This document shows, piece by piece, positions 38,035-50,690 of a DNA stretch of 64,000 nucleotides; within the stretch, counting starts at the first letter, position 1, and every line of letters begins with the position of its first letter. A program made the translations under genes and the position numbers. Under the pieces are notes generated by a model. That model had not been told where the DNA came from. It searched no databases and worked only from the letters and a program-made list of their open reading frames with translations. Source of the stretch: Paramecium tetraurelia (Eukaryota > Ciliophora > Oligohymenophorea > Peniculida > Parameciidae); contig NW_001798955.1 of NCBI RefSeq assembly GCF_000165425.1, positions 186,001-250,000 on the forward strand, read 5' to 3'.

Positions 38035-39322
38035 TCATATTAACTATTCTAAAAATTGAGCTAACAATGGAGATATGCATTTTATTTCATCTAAGTTCTA
38101 GTAGATTTTTTGTTAGTCACTCTTGTTATTATTGGCAGTCATCCCCATTTTATTGCAAATCATGGAAAATATGTTACTCTTATGGCTTTTTATTTATGAT
38201 GAATATTATTAATTTTAATAGATTTGCAACAATGTACTCGGAAACAGAGTATAAATTTACTTAGGAGACATTTAAACAAGACTTTGAATCCAATTCAAAA
38301 TTCCCTCTTCAAATATTACAAATATTTTTTAAATTGTAGTAGTATCAAATTGCTAGATATTCAAAATTGTTTAGCCAAGTAATGTATGGAATACACAGTA
38401 TTTTGTCAACTCTGATTAGCCTAATCCATATTAACCTTTTATTATTTAAAACTTTACCGTCATAATATTTTTCTATTATAGTTTGTATTGTAGGTTTAAT
38501 AGACTTTAGTAACATTTAGTTCTTGCAAAGTGTGTAATCTAAATAAAAACAAATTCTATCAATTTCGTTTGTCTCTTTCATTTAAAAAATAATTGAGCTA
38601 TTACTAAATTATTATTCATAACGAGGATTCTATCTAATAAAATTGATTAACTCTTAATCATGGTTATTTGGTCTTTAAGTAATTTAGTTATTTGTATTAG
38701 ATGTGACTTTGATGATCTTGTTTAATAAAGAATTTGCAATAATTTTGTGTTATCCTTTGGCTATTTATTCTAGTTAATCTAAATATGATTATGATAATGT
38801 TTGTAAGAAAAATGGTTATACTTAATTCAATAAGTTGAGACATATTTCTTATCCTTTTACATTTTATAATTACTAAGCAATGTTCAATATTGCAAAAACA
38901 TCTTCTATTTCATCTTTTGTAAGAGGTTCATTTGATTAACGATTATTTAAATTGTTTAGTTGTCTCCTTAATAGTTCATTCTCCCATTCCTTCAAATTAA
39001 ATTCATCGATATTCTCCTAATACAACTCTAATTTAGATGGAAAATTCTCTTTTAATATGCATAGACAATCCCAAATCAATTCAATGGCTGATTACAAATC
39101 ATCATTTCCAGTAATACGATAATATATTGTATTCAGGTAAATGGGATTTTTTGGTAACCAAAATACTGAATTTTGGATTTTGAATTTCAAAATATTATCA
39201 GAATTCAAAATTACTAATTCTTCTTTATGCACATAAATTAATTATTCTATTTCAGTCAATGCCCTTATGTATCTATCTCTAGGTACTTGATCATGCACAA
39301 TTAATCCTAAGAAAATACTCAT
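38035..39322 (-). CDS. Hypothetical protein, helical, 421 residues
   Basis: No family recognised. The reading frame needs one 22-nt intron (GTA..AAG) after EKYYDG and then gives exactly 422 codons. The sequence is hydrophilic with amphipathic helices (YRITGNDDLQSAIELIWDCLCILKEN is one such region, given here only in part) and no membrane segment or signal peptide. Two cysteines in CFYLDYTLCKNQ are not arranged as a zinc site. It faces the second LRR gene tail to tail, 143 bases apart. The steady composition argues for a real gene. Confidence 0.6.
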
Positions 39323-39491
39323 ATATATAATTTAAATAAATAATTTTAATCATTTTTCTTATTCGTTAAATCTAATAATAATTAAATTAATCAAAAAGTA
39401 CTTTTGAATAGTTCAATTGGATGTGATGTAAATTATTTATTTGATTATATTGAATTAAAGATTGAGAGTATGCATTTATTGCTTGAGTTAT

Positions 39492-41576
39492 TCATAAATT
39501 TTATAATTATTATAATCTAGTATTTGATATCGATCGCAATTTACGGTTCATTGGCGAAGTCCTCAACTTTGACAATCTTATCTCACTGCTCATAACAGCA
39601 GGAATTCGAGTAGTTTTTGTAAAAATATTATAAGTTTATTTAGCATTTTCTAATTCAACCTGCATTTACCTTATTCTATCATTAAGACTTTTTGCAATAT
39701 CCCATTAAATTTATAATTCTTTCGATAACTTATCACATTATATTTTATATTACTAAATAGATTATTTTTGCTCTTTAGATTCATTTCTTAATTCTTAATT
39801 ATTTTTTAACAATTATGAATACTATTAGTTTAGTTGCTCATTTTAACTTGTTTATAAATTTAATTATGAAATTATATCATTTAGTTTTTATTAATGTATT
39901 TTTTCTAACTATTCGACCTATTATTTTTAGGCTATCTGAAGGTTATTGATATTGGCTTCAGCTAAAGTTTTATCTTTAGATTATTACTCTTTATTTTATT
40001 ATAGTTATTCTGATAAATAAATTATTATTTATTCCTTTTCTTATATCTATTTATTTAATAGTTCTATTTTTTGTTAAAGTTCCTTCAATTCGCACTTAAA
40101 TTTATCAACTTCATATGAGAGTTGTTATTATAAAAGATTAATTTTATAAGAATGTTCTGATAACATTTTTTCTCTTTGATTTTCGTATTCCTATTGCATT
40201 TTATTGAACTATAGTTTACATTCATATTGTGTTTCTTTTACTTTTTGTTCAATTTATTATATTAGACTTTATTAAAGCTTTTAAAATTTAACTTATAAAT
40301 CAGCATTTTATTAACTTTTTTCTAAGATTATACCTTATTGTCTTTTAATCTCTTGTTCCAAGCCTTTAACATATTAGATCTACACTTCGTCATCATATTG
40401 TTGAGAAAACTCTTTAGTTAGTTATTCTTACGATTCTCCTTCGATAGTTACAGGATTTCCGAGAATATTTTCATATTTTACTTTTTGAATCAAGATTTGC
40501 TAAGTAAAATTAGACTATTAATTAATTATGTATATGTCCTTGTATTCTATTTCTCTTTTTAATTATGCAATATGAGAATTAGATTGGTTAATTTCAAGGT
40601 TATGTTTCTGCAAAAGTGCTTAATTTTAATCTTATAATTGTTGAATCTGCTCTTTTAATCTTTATTGGCGCTTTTCTTCAATTAGTATTTTATTTTACAA
40701 TTGATTAATCAATTCTTATTGTTCCTATAATTGCTTATTTTCTTTTGCTTTATTTTTTCTTTCACTTGCCAGTTCTTCAATATACGATTTAATTTTTTGG
40801 TTTTATTAATCTAATTACTTTTCAAAATTATCCCTTTGCTATTTAAGCTACTTAATTTATTGCACTTATTTTTGATACTTCTCTTAGAATTATTAATTTT
40901 CCAAATAATATTTTTTATATTTTTGTTCTATTAAACTAATTTAATTATCTAATTCTTCCTTGAAAAACTTTCGATCTTTCTCATGATTATGCATTACAGC
41001 TTAGGTTTCAAACTAATGTTGTTATTTAATTTAAATAATTTCATTATCTAATTATGCAACTCTTTGTATTAATTGCTACTAGTGTTACTTCATTAATTCT
41101 TCTCCATGTAGAATTTAGTCTTATAACTTAGACTTATTTATTTCTATTTAATTCTATAAATCTTTCACTTATTAATTTAATGTAACTATTACATTATCTT
41201 TATCAATTATTTATTATTATTTTTTTTCAGATATTATGTTAATATCATTTAATGTTTGGATTTTCATTTGTTCTTCATCTTCCTTTAGTCTTTCTAATTG
41301 GGCCTCTAAAATTTTTGTATTATTTTTCAAAGTGTTGATTTGATTTTTCCACCTCTCTATATTTTATTAGATAATTAGAAACACATTAGACATATCAGTA
41401 ATTGATGCATTTTACTTCAAATCTTGATCAAGCTCATTGATTAAAATATCTAAATTATCTTCTACCAAAAATTTCATCTTATGGACCTTATCTTTTAGGA
41501 TTGAATTTTCCTTAACTAAACCAGATCCATCCAAATTCTTTTTGACAAAGCTATATGATCTAATTCTTTAAGTCAT
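39492..41576 (-). CDS. Long coiled-coil protein, intronless
   Basis: One open frame of 695 codons. From about residue 60 to 640 it is almost pure heptad coiled coil, rich in Gln, Lys, Glu and Leu (QLERLKEDEEQMK, LKEQIQQLQDQNQ, LEQEIKRQQG). The head (MTQRIRSYSFVKKN) and the tail (RIPAVMSSEIRLSKLRTSPMNRK) are basic and non-helical. About half of the Gln codons are TAA/TAG. Such proteins in ciliates are often basal-body, cortical or axonemal, but nothing specific points to one of these. It is not tandem with a paralog. Confidence 0.8.
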
Positions 41577-42113
41577 TAAAATATAATTAATATAAAAATA
41601 CTCATTAATATAATTTGTGAAACTCTTAACTTACATATCATCTACTATGACTTATTACAAATACACTTATAATATCATATCTCCTAGACTTCTGAATTAA
41701 TCAGTGTTGAATTTTCGCTTAATGGACTTATTTTAAAATTAACGAATAAACAAACTCTATTTATATTAAAAGGCTCACTTGGAATTATATAATTAATAAT
41801 TAAGTTAATTAAGCAATTTAAGAGAGAAAATAATTTATATTTTTCTAAATATTGATTGATCCAACAACTCTAAAAAATAGAGAATATAATAAATTAGAAT
41901 TTACCCGTATACAATTGCTTTCATTTTGCAATCCTATCTATTAATAGTTTAAGTATAATGATATTGGGATTTTATTTCTATGAATGAAATAATGTGTTTA
42001 TAATACCATAAGAATTAATAAGTCTACAAAAAATCTTTTACTTCTTTTAGGTACAATGAGATTGGGTTTCTCATAAATTATAAATAGAAATAATTGTATT
42101 TTATAAATTGATA
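41577..42113. other. Gene-free stretch, 537 bases
   Basis: AT-rich spacer between the start of the coiled-coil gene and the end of the phosphatase gene, both on the minus strand. No supported feature; the promoter of the coiled-coil gene should lie at its low-coordinate side. Confidence 0.35.
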
Positions 42114-43447
42114 TCAATTTTATTTTATTGAAGTCATTTTAAATGCTCTTTACAAACTAAATCCATCTTAGTAAAATTTATATGCGTCAATCAAACGATT
42201 GCTTAGGTCAAATAATACATTATCATCCTAACCCAAATAAGAATCTATCAAATGCAAGTGATCTTTTTCAGAATCAATCACACTTCTATAATCATTCTCA
42301 ATTATTAGTAACAAACTTAATTCTTATCCTAGCATAGAGAGTATCTTCTAATAGAATCCTTTTTCATGAGGGATACAATATTCACGAGTCAGCAAAACAT
42401 CAATATACTAACTAATAAATAATATACTTATTACTGAATCTGTTGATCAATTTTCTTTAGAGCCCACTTAGCATATCTTGGAAGAGAGGCAGTCCAAATT
42501 ATAACATAATAATATTTATGCATTTGTTATAAAAACTATTATGATCCGTTTCTGATCATCAGTCTGTTGGATGCTTAATCAAAATGCACTAATGTTTCAT
42601 CTAAATCAACAATTAAAATTGGTTAACTTAATTTTGCATTAATGAATGGATGAGAAGCAGTAAGTAATTACCTTGGCAGTACTTTTATTATTTCCAGATT
42701 TCTAGCTTCATGCAACCACAATGCAAAATATCTTCTAATGATTTTCAAATTGAGTTTATATTATTATGTCTAATTACATTTTCTATTTATCATCCAAATT
42801 GTACTATTTCCTTATTGAAATTTTTCAGATTGAACATCTATATTTACGTATTCAATAATATTGTTCATTTGTATTAATGATTAAACATCTTATAATTGCT
42901 TTTTATTAAATTTGCCTTTTGAAAACAATTCTTATAAGCATAATTAATAATTCTGTACAAATTAAGAAAATAATTAGTTAAATAATTGATCCTATTGTAA
43001 TTCATAACCTAGGGTTATTAGGATTTTCTCCTAGTAACATAGATCCAATATTTGTTTTTGTAATTGCTAGAATTGCAGGAATAACAATTTCTTAAAAAGT
43101 TCTTGGTATAAATCATAGATATCCCCATTTTTTTGAATAAAGTCCCATATTGAAGCAAAAAACTAATTCCAATTATTGGGTTTTACATTTTATTATTAAT
43201 ACAATTTGAAATGATTAAGTATAATTGACACATCCTGCCCATCAGAATTTACTTGATTCTTTTTTATTTAAGGCAAGAAACTTTTGTAATTTTTAATTAT
43301 CTAATTTGAACTATGGCTGTCTATTTAATCTACAAAGACACTTTTTCTTCTCTTGGCTTATTCATAATACGATTTCTCCTATTTTAGGGATTTATTTCTT
43401 TTCCTCTGAGTATCAAGAGAACTTTAAATTGAATTTAACTAATTCAT
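42114..43447 (-). CDS. SCP/FCP1-type (NIF) HAD phosphatase
   Basis: 437 residues. The C-terminal 190 residues are an FCP1/SCP-like domain: ILIVDLDETLVHFD (the D-x-D-x-T/V nucleophile motif), YYYVIIWTASLPRYAKWALKKID, REYCIPHEKGFYQKILSMLGQE and a late IIENDYRS segment where D-N is usual. The family dephosphorylates serines, classically on the RNA polymerase II CTD but also on cytoplasmic proteins. The first 240 residues are helical and Gln-rich with no recognised domain. One intron, 42408..42427 (20 nt, GTA..TAG). The N/D swap in the second acid motif (usually DN, here EN-D) might affect activity. Confidence 0.88.
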
Positions 43448-43657
43448 AATTAATTATATTTGATAATATATTTTTGATTACAACATTGTAAAAGCGTGAA
43501 TAAATATATTTGTATGTTGAATAGTTTACGATTCAATTTGAATTAATATCAAATAATGATTGAGAAAATTAAAGCAATTGTTTTTTAAATAAAAGAGTAT
43601 GTGAAATATCCAATAATTAATTATTTGTTTTGTTGTCTAATTTTAGGTTTCAAGATT

Positions 43658-45709
43658 ATGTAAACAGAATTTGAAGCATAAACCCCAAACTCGATTAGAA
43701 TGTCAGATATATCAATGTCTGATAGCAAGATTGATGACTTTCGTTAAGTAGGAAGAATAGAAAGTGACAACGATTTTGCCTCTTATTTTGCGTTGACAAG
43801 AATTACCAAAAAAATATAGGGTAGGTATTAAATGAATTTAAGACTCCTTCATACAAAGTAATGATCCTAAAGCATAATCTATAAAAGCAACTTACTCTTC
43901 CCTTAAATTGATAAGAAAGTTATTTGTGACAATCTATGTATTAATGACCATCTTTCAGAAGCCTATTTGGTGCAATCCAAGATAATATTCCGTATATTAT
44001 CAATTATAATTAGGTTGATTGTTAATATGAACTGGAATAAGGATATCAAATACCAGCATTCTTAACATTTTACATACCTGTATTACCCTATTATTTGATT
44101 GAAATATTTTTGATAGTTTCTATGATGATGTTCAAGGCTGCAAAATACTACTCATTTCACTCTATTACAACTGAAAGAAAGATCGTAGCTTATTGCTTTG
44201 TATTTATTGGAATTATCATAATCATAAATGACATTATTGTAATGATATTTGATAATGATTATTCATACAATATTTCCACTTTACTCAAGCCAATCTTCTT
44301 GATTTTCTACAGGTACTTATTCTTTTTAATATAATTTCAGTCAGTACTTTCTTGGGATTATAATGGATTACGCATTAATTATTTACAGAGGAAAGGAGAT
44401 ATACTTTATGATGATATTCTCCTATGTCTTTTTTGTTGGTTTAGGGACTGCCATCTTTAGAAATTAATCAGAGATAAGCGATATTACTCAAGAAGAAGGA
44501 ATTTGCAATTCATCTGGTCTACCTTTTAGTCAAAAGAACTACTGCACATTTCTTATTATGTTTTAATTATAAACTACCGTAAATTCACCAGATATTTATT
44601 TACCATATTATGGAGATAGAAGTGTAGCCGTTATTTACTTTATTGCCTATTAATTCGTCAATACAATCTTAATGATTAATCTTATTCTTTCATTGTTCTA
44701 TTCATAATATAAGAAATTAGTAGAAGAACGAACGAAATCCCTTCTTGATTAACATAGAAATAAATTACAACAGTTTTAGAATAAAGTACTTCGAAAGAAA
44801 AAATAGAATTCAATTGCTAATCTCATAAAGTAATAACAATAATAAGCAAATACGAATTCTTAATTTCTAATTCAAAGAATATTGGATCATTGGATTTTTA
44901 AGTCTATTATGTAAATTCTTTGTATTGCTGATTTTTGTTTTATCTTCTAGGATAACACCGACAGAGACATATAAATTGTGAATATTTCATTAAATACTGT
45001 AATGCTTATCGAAACCATAATTATTGCTATTTTAAGAGGTCTGAACAACATTAATAAATATCCAGCTGTGATATTTGATTTTACTATCTCTTTGGTTTTG
45101 GTTACACTAATAATTGCAATTATGGCTGTTTAATAAGACAGTTTCTCCTAGGATATTTTAATCAAGGTTTGTTGTTCTATAATGAGTCTCAGATTGTTCA
45201 GAGGATGCAGTTGGCTATTAAAATCTAAGAATTTTGTAAATATCCTACTCAAGATATCAGCTATATCTACTTATCTATTGTAACTTTTTGGAACTTTAAT
45301 AGTAACAATAACTATATTTAATTCAATTGGGTAATTAATATTTGGAGGGAAGATTAATTATAATCAATAACATCTCTCTAACTACTAATGGGTTAATTTC
45401 AATGATTTTTTATCTGGATTTTGTACTTGTTGGTTTTTATTAATTGTAAACAATTGGAATGTGATGTCATACGATTTTTCATTAAGTCTATAAAGTGATT
45501 TTATTTACTTATTTTTTATCTTCTACTACATCATAGTTGTTTTATTAGCTTAAAGCGTGACAATTGCTTTGCTAATTGAATACTTAGTTAATCATGTAAA
45601 GGATTTGAGTTCTTCAGCGGAGGAGGACACGAAGTCGGAAATCTCTATTGAAGAGAACTTTCAAAATGAATTACATGTTCCCTTATAATAGAACTTTAAG
45701 GCTTAATGA
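43658..45709 (+). CDS. Two-pore channel (TPC) family cation channel
   Basis: TPCs are endolysosomal Na+/Ca2+ channels made of two six-TM repeats. Repeat I shows S1 LIRKLFVTIYVLMTIFQKPIWC, hydrophobic S2-S6 and the pore FQLQTTVNSPDIYLPYY, which matches the family's LTTxNxPDVMxPxY. A cytoplasmic linker rich in Lys and Gln follows. Repeat II ends in the pore helix FNDFLSGFCTCWFLLIVNNWNVM, matching the family's VNNW filter. 659 residues after three introns: one 22-nt (GTAGGTA..AAG), one 22-nt GTA..TAG and one 28-nt GTA..CAG. An in-frame ATG at 43556 would add 34 residues. I prefer 43658 because the extension includes an intron-like stretch. Confidence 0.9.
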
Positions 45710-46612
45710 AATGATAATATTATTGTCTGATCAATAATAAATTATATAATAAGATACCCTTTTCTTTTTATTAAGTTGCTTCTAAAATTTATTCTTCTGT
45801 TTGTTTAATTGGAGGTTTATTTATAATTAATATTTATTTTTATGGATTTTTAAGTAAATGAGAAAATATTGGTTAAATAATTCAAATGTCAAACTAAAGC
45901 CCGTTCATAAGAAATGTGATAAAAGTAGAATATAGAAATTGAATATAAAAATAAAATTAGATTTGTCCAGCTAAGCTAGTGTGCTTTGGTTATATATTAT
46001 TGATCTTTTTTGGCCCAAAATAAATAATTTCTTTTTTAATGTAAAATTATTTATCTTTTTTCGATCCAAATATTTTTGTTCATAATTGTTAAATAATGGA
46101 TTTTGTAAAGAACCCTGAAAGCGTGCCCTTATGATCAGTTTACAAAAATATAAAGCATGAAATAAATAAGATAACAAAATTACAGTTCTAAAAAGCAAGG
46201 ATTCCTTAATAGAATTTAATTAATTTTTGATGAAAGTTAATTAATTTAAATTTAAGAAATCAAGCTTAAGCTATGATATTGTTTAACAAGCTTGAACTTA
46301 CTCTATATATAAATTTAGGTATGATTCTAAGAATTTGAATCTTGCTAAACATCAATTTTCTATTTTTAGTACTGAATGAACCATTTACGTTAAGATCATA
46401 AAGAAATTGGATTAAGAGAATTAATTAAATTTATATGAAAATAATTAGATTTTCATAGATTTTGTATTAATTTTTATAATTATAAAGTTAATTGAGGATA
46501 AGTCTTGAATAATATGTAGATTGTAATAAATTTTTACTAAGGTTGTTTATAATGAATAGGCCATTAATAAATATGCAAAGTATATTATAATATAAAGAGA
46601 GTATTAGTTTGA
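45710..46612. other. Gene-free stretch, about 900 bases
   Basis: AT-rich spacer. A short perfect inverted repeat, TCAAGCTT (46260..46267) and AAGCTTGA (46288..46295), could form an 8-bp hairpin with a 20-base loop. A minus-strand frame at 45971..46198 has no protein-like character. Nothing else supported. Confidence 0.35.
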
Positions 46613-46945
46613 ATGAGTGAGTCAATTTAGCTGGAACTCTAAGAAGTTCATAAAGAATTTAGGTAGCATGTTTATGGAAAAGGCATTAAATTACGAACAG
46701 AAGCTGAGTTGCAAAATTAAGAATATTGGACGAAAACTTCTTAATTGTAAGTAATTAAGAACTCAACAAAATACAAGATTGGATTGAGTTCTTGTGGAAT
46801 AATTTAATACCTTTTTAATTTTTAATTCAGAAGCATGGCGAAAATAGTAACATTTTATTATTATATAGACATTGAACAATTATATCCAGCATATAAATGT
46901 TTGAAATTTTGTTATTATATTAAAGGGATTCTATTGATAAGATGA
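46613..46945 (+). CDS. Short hypothetical protein (uncertain)
   Basis: An uninterrupted frame of 111 codons. The first 45 residues (MSESIQLELQEVHKEFRQHV, then charged) look like a genuine amphipathic N-terminus. After about residue 50 the frame becomes hydrophobic and less convincing, while another frame (IQDWIEFLWNNLIPFQFLIQ) looks better. A non-obvious intron may therefore be present and the true end may differ. No family recognised. It lies 135 bases upstream of the LamG-like gene. Confidence 0.35.
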
Positions 46946-47080
46946 TAGGAAAATTGTCGTTTGCTTATGGAAATAGTTTAGAATTCTAATTAATGTGATG
47001 CTCATATTTGTATCTTAACAATGTTTGAAAAATATATTAATTTTTGATTTGTCTTTGGGCAAAGGAGTTTGGATCACGAA

Positions 47081-49039
47081 ATGAAGCCACATCAATAACT
47101 TAATACAGATGAAGATGAAATGCTTCCTGATGAGCCTTGGAAAGATTACATTGATCAATTCAAAGACTTCAAGTAGAAGGCAGGCCATAAAACCGAATAA
47201 GATGACTAGCTATTGATAAAACTTGAATAAAACATCAATCAGATTGGTAAGGGTCCTAAGCCTAATCCTGATAAAGCCTAATTCATCCACAAAACGAAAT
47301 GTCTTTTGTTGAGAGTTAAGAAGGATTTACATTTATTTTTTGCAGAGGAGCATGAATTGAATCTCCAATGCATCACAATTATGTTAATTCAAATATTAGA
47401 GGATTATCCATATATCTTTAATGAATTACAACAATAGATACTGGAGATGCTTACTTGTCTGACACTAAAGGATTATACTTTGATCCTATTGATCAATTCG
47501 ATAAGTCTAAAGGAGTATATTAAGAAATTAACAAAGGAAATATTCTTGGATTCAACACAATACAACCCAACAAGTGAAATTCTTTTTCTATTAATTGTGA
47601 TGATGATTGCCCATTTTGATTTTATCAAGAATCCAGAATTAGAGATGGTGTAATTGGTAGTGAAATGTTTTCAGCATTATCAGGATCAAAGAGATAAAAC
47701 ATTGAAGGAACGGGAAGCCTATGACTAGAGAAAAAAGTTCGAAAAAAAGATAGTTAGAAAGCAAGGACTGGATAAAGAGCCATAAGAACTTCCTCCTGAA
47801 TTGAAATACATGTAGGTTCCACCAGAAACTTGTAAAATATTGAAATTAGGTTTATCACTCATTCCGAATAACATTTGTTAAATGCCTTCATCTTATAAAT
47901 ATTAATAGTCTGAGGAGATCATGAAAGAAACATCTCTTAATGTCTTTTTTTGTACATTAAGTTTCAAGATTAAATAAACACTAGTGTAAACGATAAAAGA
48001 AAATAAAAGAGATTTTGATGTAGTCTAGATGTTAGTGGACATCGCTGGAATGCCAGAATGCTTTACACAATAAAGAGAGGCTTTGAGAACTGTTAATATG
48101 TTCTTAGAAGGATTTGATGACACTTTGTTATGGATTAAGTTTGATTCCACCAATCTATTCGACAATAGCAACTTAAATAATATATTGATCTTCGGAGACC
48201 CCACTAAATTGACTATAGATCAAGGATTATTTTATGATGGTTGTGGGTGTTATTTTGATAAGGATTAAGTGCTTCAATTGGAAGATCCTTTGAAAATCAA
48301 TAAAAAACAGATCTCAGTGGTCTTTTGGATGGTCATGTTTAATCCTGAAACTAGTAAGACGAGAGGTGCTTCAAATAATTACTAAATACGTACATTGCTG
48401 GGTTCTAGTGATGGATTTACTTCCTTGATTATTTCAGATGCCTACTCCTAATTATTGGGGATCACCAATGTTGGTCCAGATGGATATGGATACAAGTTTT
48501 TTGAACCTAAGAATTCTGAAAAGAACCTTTCTGGATGGAATCATGTTGTGATCATCTTAGATAATGAATAACAATCAGCATTTCTATATTTGAATGGCAA
48601 TTATGAAAGTCAAATAAATAAAGTGACTACTTAATTTGATATTTAATTTATTGGTAATAGTGCATCATTGGATTAACCGATTGGTTATATCTGCGATTTG
48701 CGTATCTATCCTAGAATTTTAAATGAAACAGAAATTAAAACATTGTCATACTACGATAAAAAATAGGTTATGCTTAATAGTAAGTCAGACATTGTAGATT
48801 AAATTCTGAGTAATAAAGTTATTGTAGATCTTAAAAGATTATTAGGCTATTTCACAGGTAAGAACTCTGAAGCGTTGATCTAGGCTCTTTAAATTCTATC
48901 TAAGTTATGTTAAGCCACCACTATCTTTCGACTGGAGTGTGCCAAGTATGGAATCTTTGATTTGGCTATGCAACTCTTACCTTCCCCTAATTAACAAATA
49001 TCATATTATGCTGGATAATTAATTAATAATATGAAATGA
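47081..49039 (+). CDS. Helical (ARM-like) + LamG/ConA-like protein, intronless
   Basis: 652 residues in one uninterrupted frame. Residues 1-330 are helical repeats, partly armadillo-like (ITIMLIQILEDYPYIFNEL, LRTVNMFLEGFDDTLLWIKF). Residues 340-560 form a LamG/concanavalin-like sandwich: GLFYDGCGCYFDK, ISVVFWMVMFNPE, GWNHVVIILD and PIGYICDLRIYPRILNETEI. The last 90 residues are helical again. ARM repeats followed by a ConA-like domain are known from neurobeachin/LYST-type BEACH proteins. Here the chain ends without a PH-BEACH or WD40 part. No signal peptide is seen, so it is probably cytosolic. Function unknown; a vesicle-trafficking scaffold is a guess from that resemblance. Confidence 0.78.
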
Positions 49040-49869
49040 AAATAAATAATTAATTTCCAATAATTTTAATTATAAGAATATTCTTAAATATATTAAGGAA
49101 AAAATAACAACTTTGTCTGTTAAAGATGATCAATAAGCCCAATTTAACTGCATTTGATATAACCCACTTAAAGAATTAGTAATTAAGCATATGACATGGC
49201 AATTAAATGAAAAATCCACATGTTTTAAATTCTAATGGCCTCATTAAATAAATTGCTGATAATGAAAAGCATTAGCAAATACTCAGTTGAATTGTCTTAA
49301 GACAAAAGGAATGAGTCTAATGTGTTCAAGCATATTATTGTACATAACTGATAATATAATTTAGTGAGTCTAAAAAATGAGCCTATTCTTAATCTAAATT
49401 ATTTCTAAAAAGAAACTATATAACAAATAACTTTTATCATCAAAAACAAAGAAGTCAATGAACATATATTAGAATAGAAAAATAACAATTACAAAAACTA
49501 ATTTGAGTTAAGCACCCAATTTTAAATGATTAGCCTGATCTCTGATTTATATTAAAAATATAAAATTTGAAACAGTTAGAATAATAATTGAATATTGTTA
49601 ATAAAGATTATGGATAACACATTTAAAATAATAAAAAAAACTAATTTACATGTCTAGAATTATCAAATATTTATGAATATAACTTCATTTAATATAGGTT
49701 TAATTAAATAGATGATTATTTATATATATATAATTTCCCAATATTTGAGTCTAGTCAATGATTATTGATTGATAATATATGAAGTGAAGATTCTGTTTTA
49801 GATTACGCGATTAATTTGAATTAGTTAATAAATCTATATTAATAATAAATTATTAATTATATTATTAAA
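49040..49869. other. Gene-free stretch, 830 bases
   Basis: AT-rich spacer between two plus-strand genes. No ORF with protein-like composition, RNA gene or repeat was recognised. Confidence 0.35.
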
Positions 49870-50659
49870 ATGATGAATGAAGATAATATGTAGAATTTAT
49901 TGAACAAAAAACAAACTTTTGAATCTAAATATGAAGTATGAGTGCGAATTAAATAGGAAATTGTAGCATTAACTTTACGAATCAATTAATTGTAAGACTC
50001 GGTACAGAGAAATCTTGATTTGGATGATGAGCATATGACATTAATCTAATTATAGAGGGATCAATCGTATTTATAGATTATGAGTAATTTAGAAAGAAAC
50101 TCCTAGATTCAATACAAACAATGATTAATGAGCTTGAGAGAGGAGCCAAGGGTTTTGAATAGAAAAAATAAGTTAAGAATGCAAAATAGTAGTTGGCAAA
50201 ATAGAAAGATCGATACTAACAACTATCAAAAGAATTAAATAAGTTGTCATTTACTCAGATTGAACATACCCAAAATAAAAGTCAACAATAGAATCAGATT
50301 TCTGAATAATAAGAGCAACAATTTACACATGAATCTTTAGATTTGGAATCACAAATGATCTAAGAAAGACAAGAAGACATAAATCATATTTAGAATCAGT
50401 CAATGACATTATAAAAAATAATGAATGAGTTGGGATTGAAAGTAAATGATTAGGGTAGGTAAAGTGTGTAATTTAAGATTAGTAGCTTGATTTAGTTGTG
50501 CATGATCTCCAACAAACAAAATCAAATGTAGAACATGCTAATTAAGAGATAAAGGAAGCAGCCAACAGTTAAAAATAGTCGAGATCAAAATATTATATTA
50601 TGTTATTTATTGCATCGATGTTATTGCTTGGAACATTGGGTGCACTATTAATTTCTTGA
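49870..50659 (+). CDS. t-SNARE protein with C-terminal membrane anchor
   Basis: 239 residues. A coiled N-terminal region is followed by a SNARE motif (SLDLESQMIQERQEDINHIQ... QKIMNELGLKVNDQ... LDLVVHDLQQTKSNVEHANQEIKEA) and a single C-terminal membrane helix (YYIMLFIASMLLLGTLGALL). Syntaxin/Qa- or Qc-type SNAREs drive membrane fusion; DLESQMIQER-type openings are seen in plant and protist syntaxins. Introns are 49936..49956 (21 nt), 50067..50092 (26 nt) and 50455..50477 (23 nt, ends AAG). The last cuts the SNARE motif and its donor reads GTAGGTA. It is convergent with the acid phosphatase gene, 31 bases away. Confidence 0.88.
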
Positions 50660-50690
50660 TTCATAAATATATAAATAATATTTAATAAAT

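Noticed and set aside
38560-38860. Alternative 40-nt and 30-nt introns in the hypothetical gene at 38035..39322
   Set aside because: The unspliced frame is continuous and more protein-like there; only the 22-nt intron near the YYDG motif is needed.
44580-44595. A 13-nt GTA..CAG segment in the first pore of the two-pore channel as an intron
   Set aside because: Keeping it in frame gives the conserved TTVNSPD pore motif; removing it would destroy the filter.
45971-46198. Minus-strand ORF of 75 codons (extends to about 94 with Gln codons)
   Set aside because: Composition is random-like for AT-rich DNA with one stop codon, with no domain and no intron or neighbour logic.
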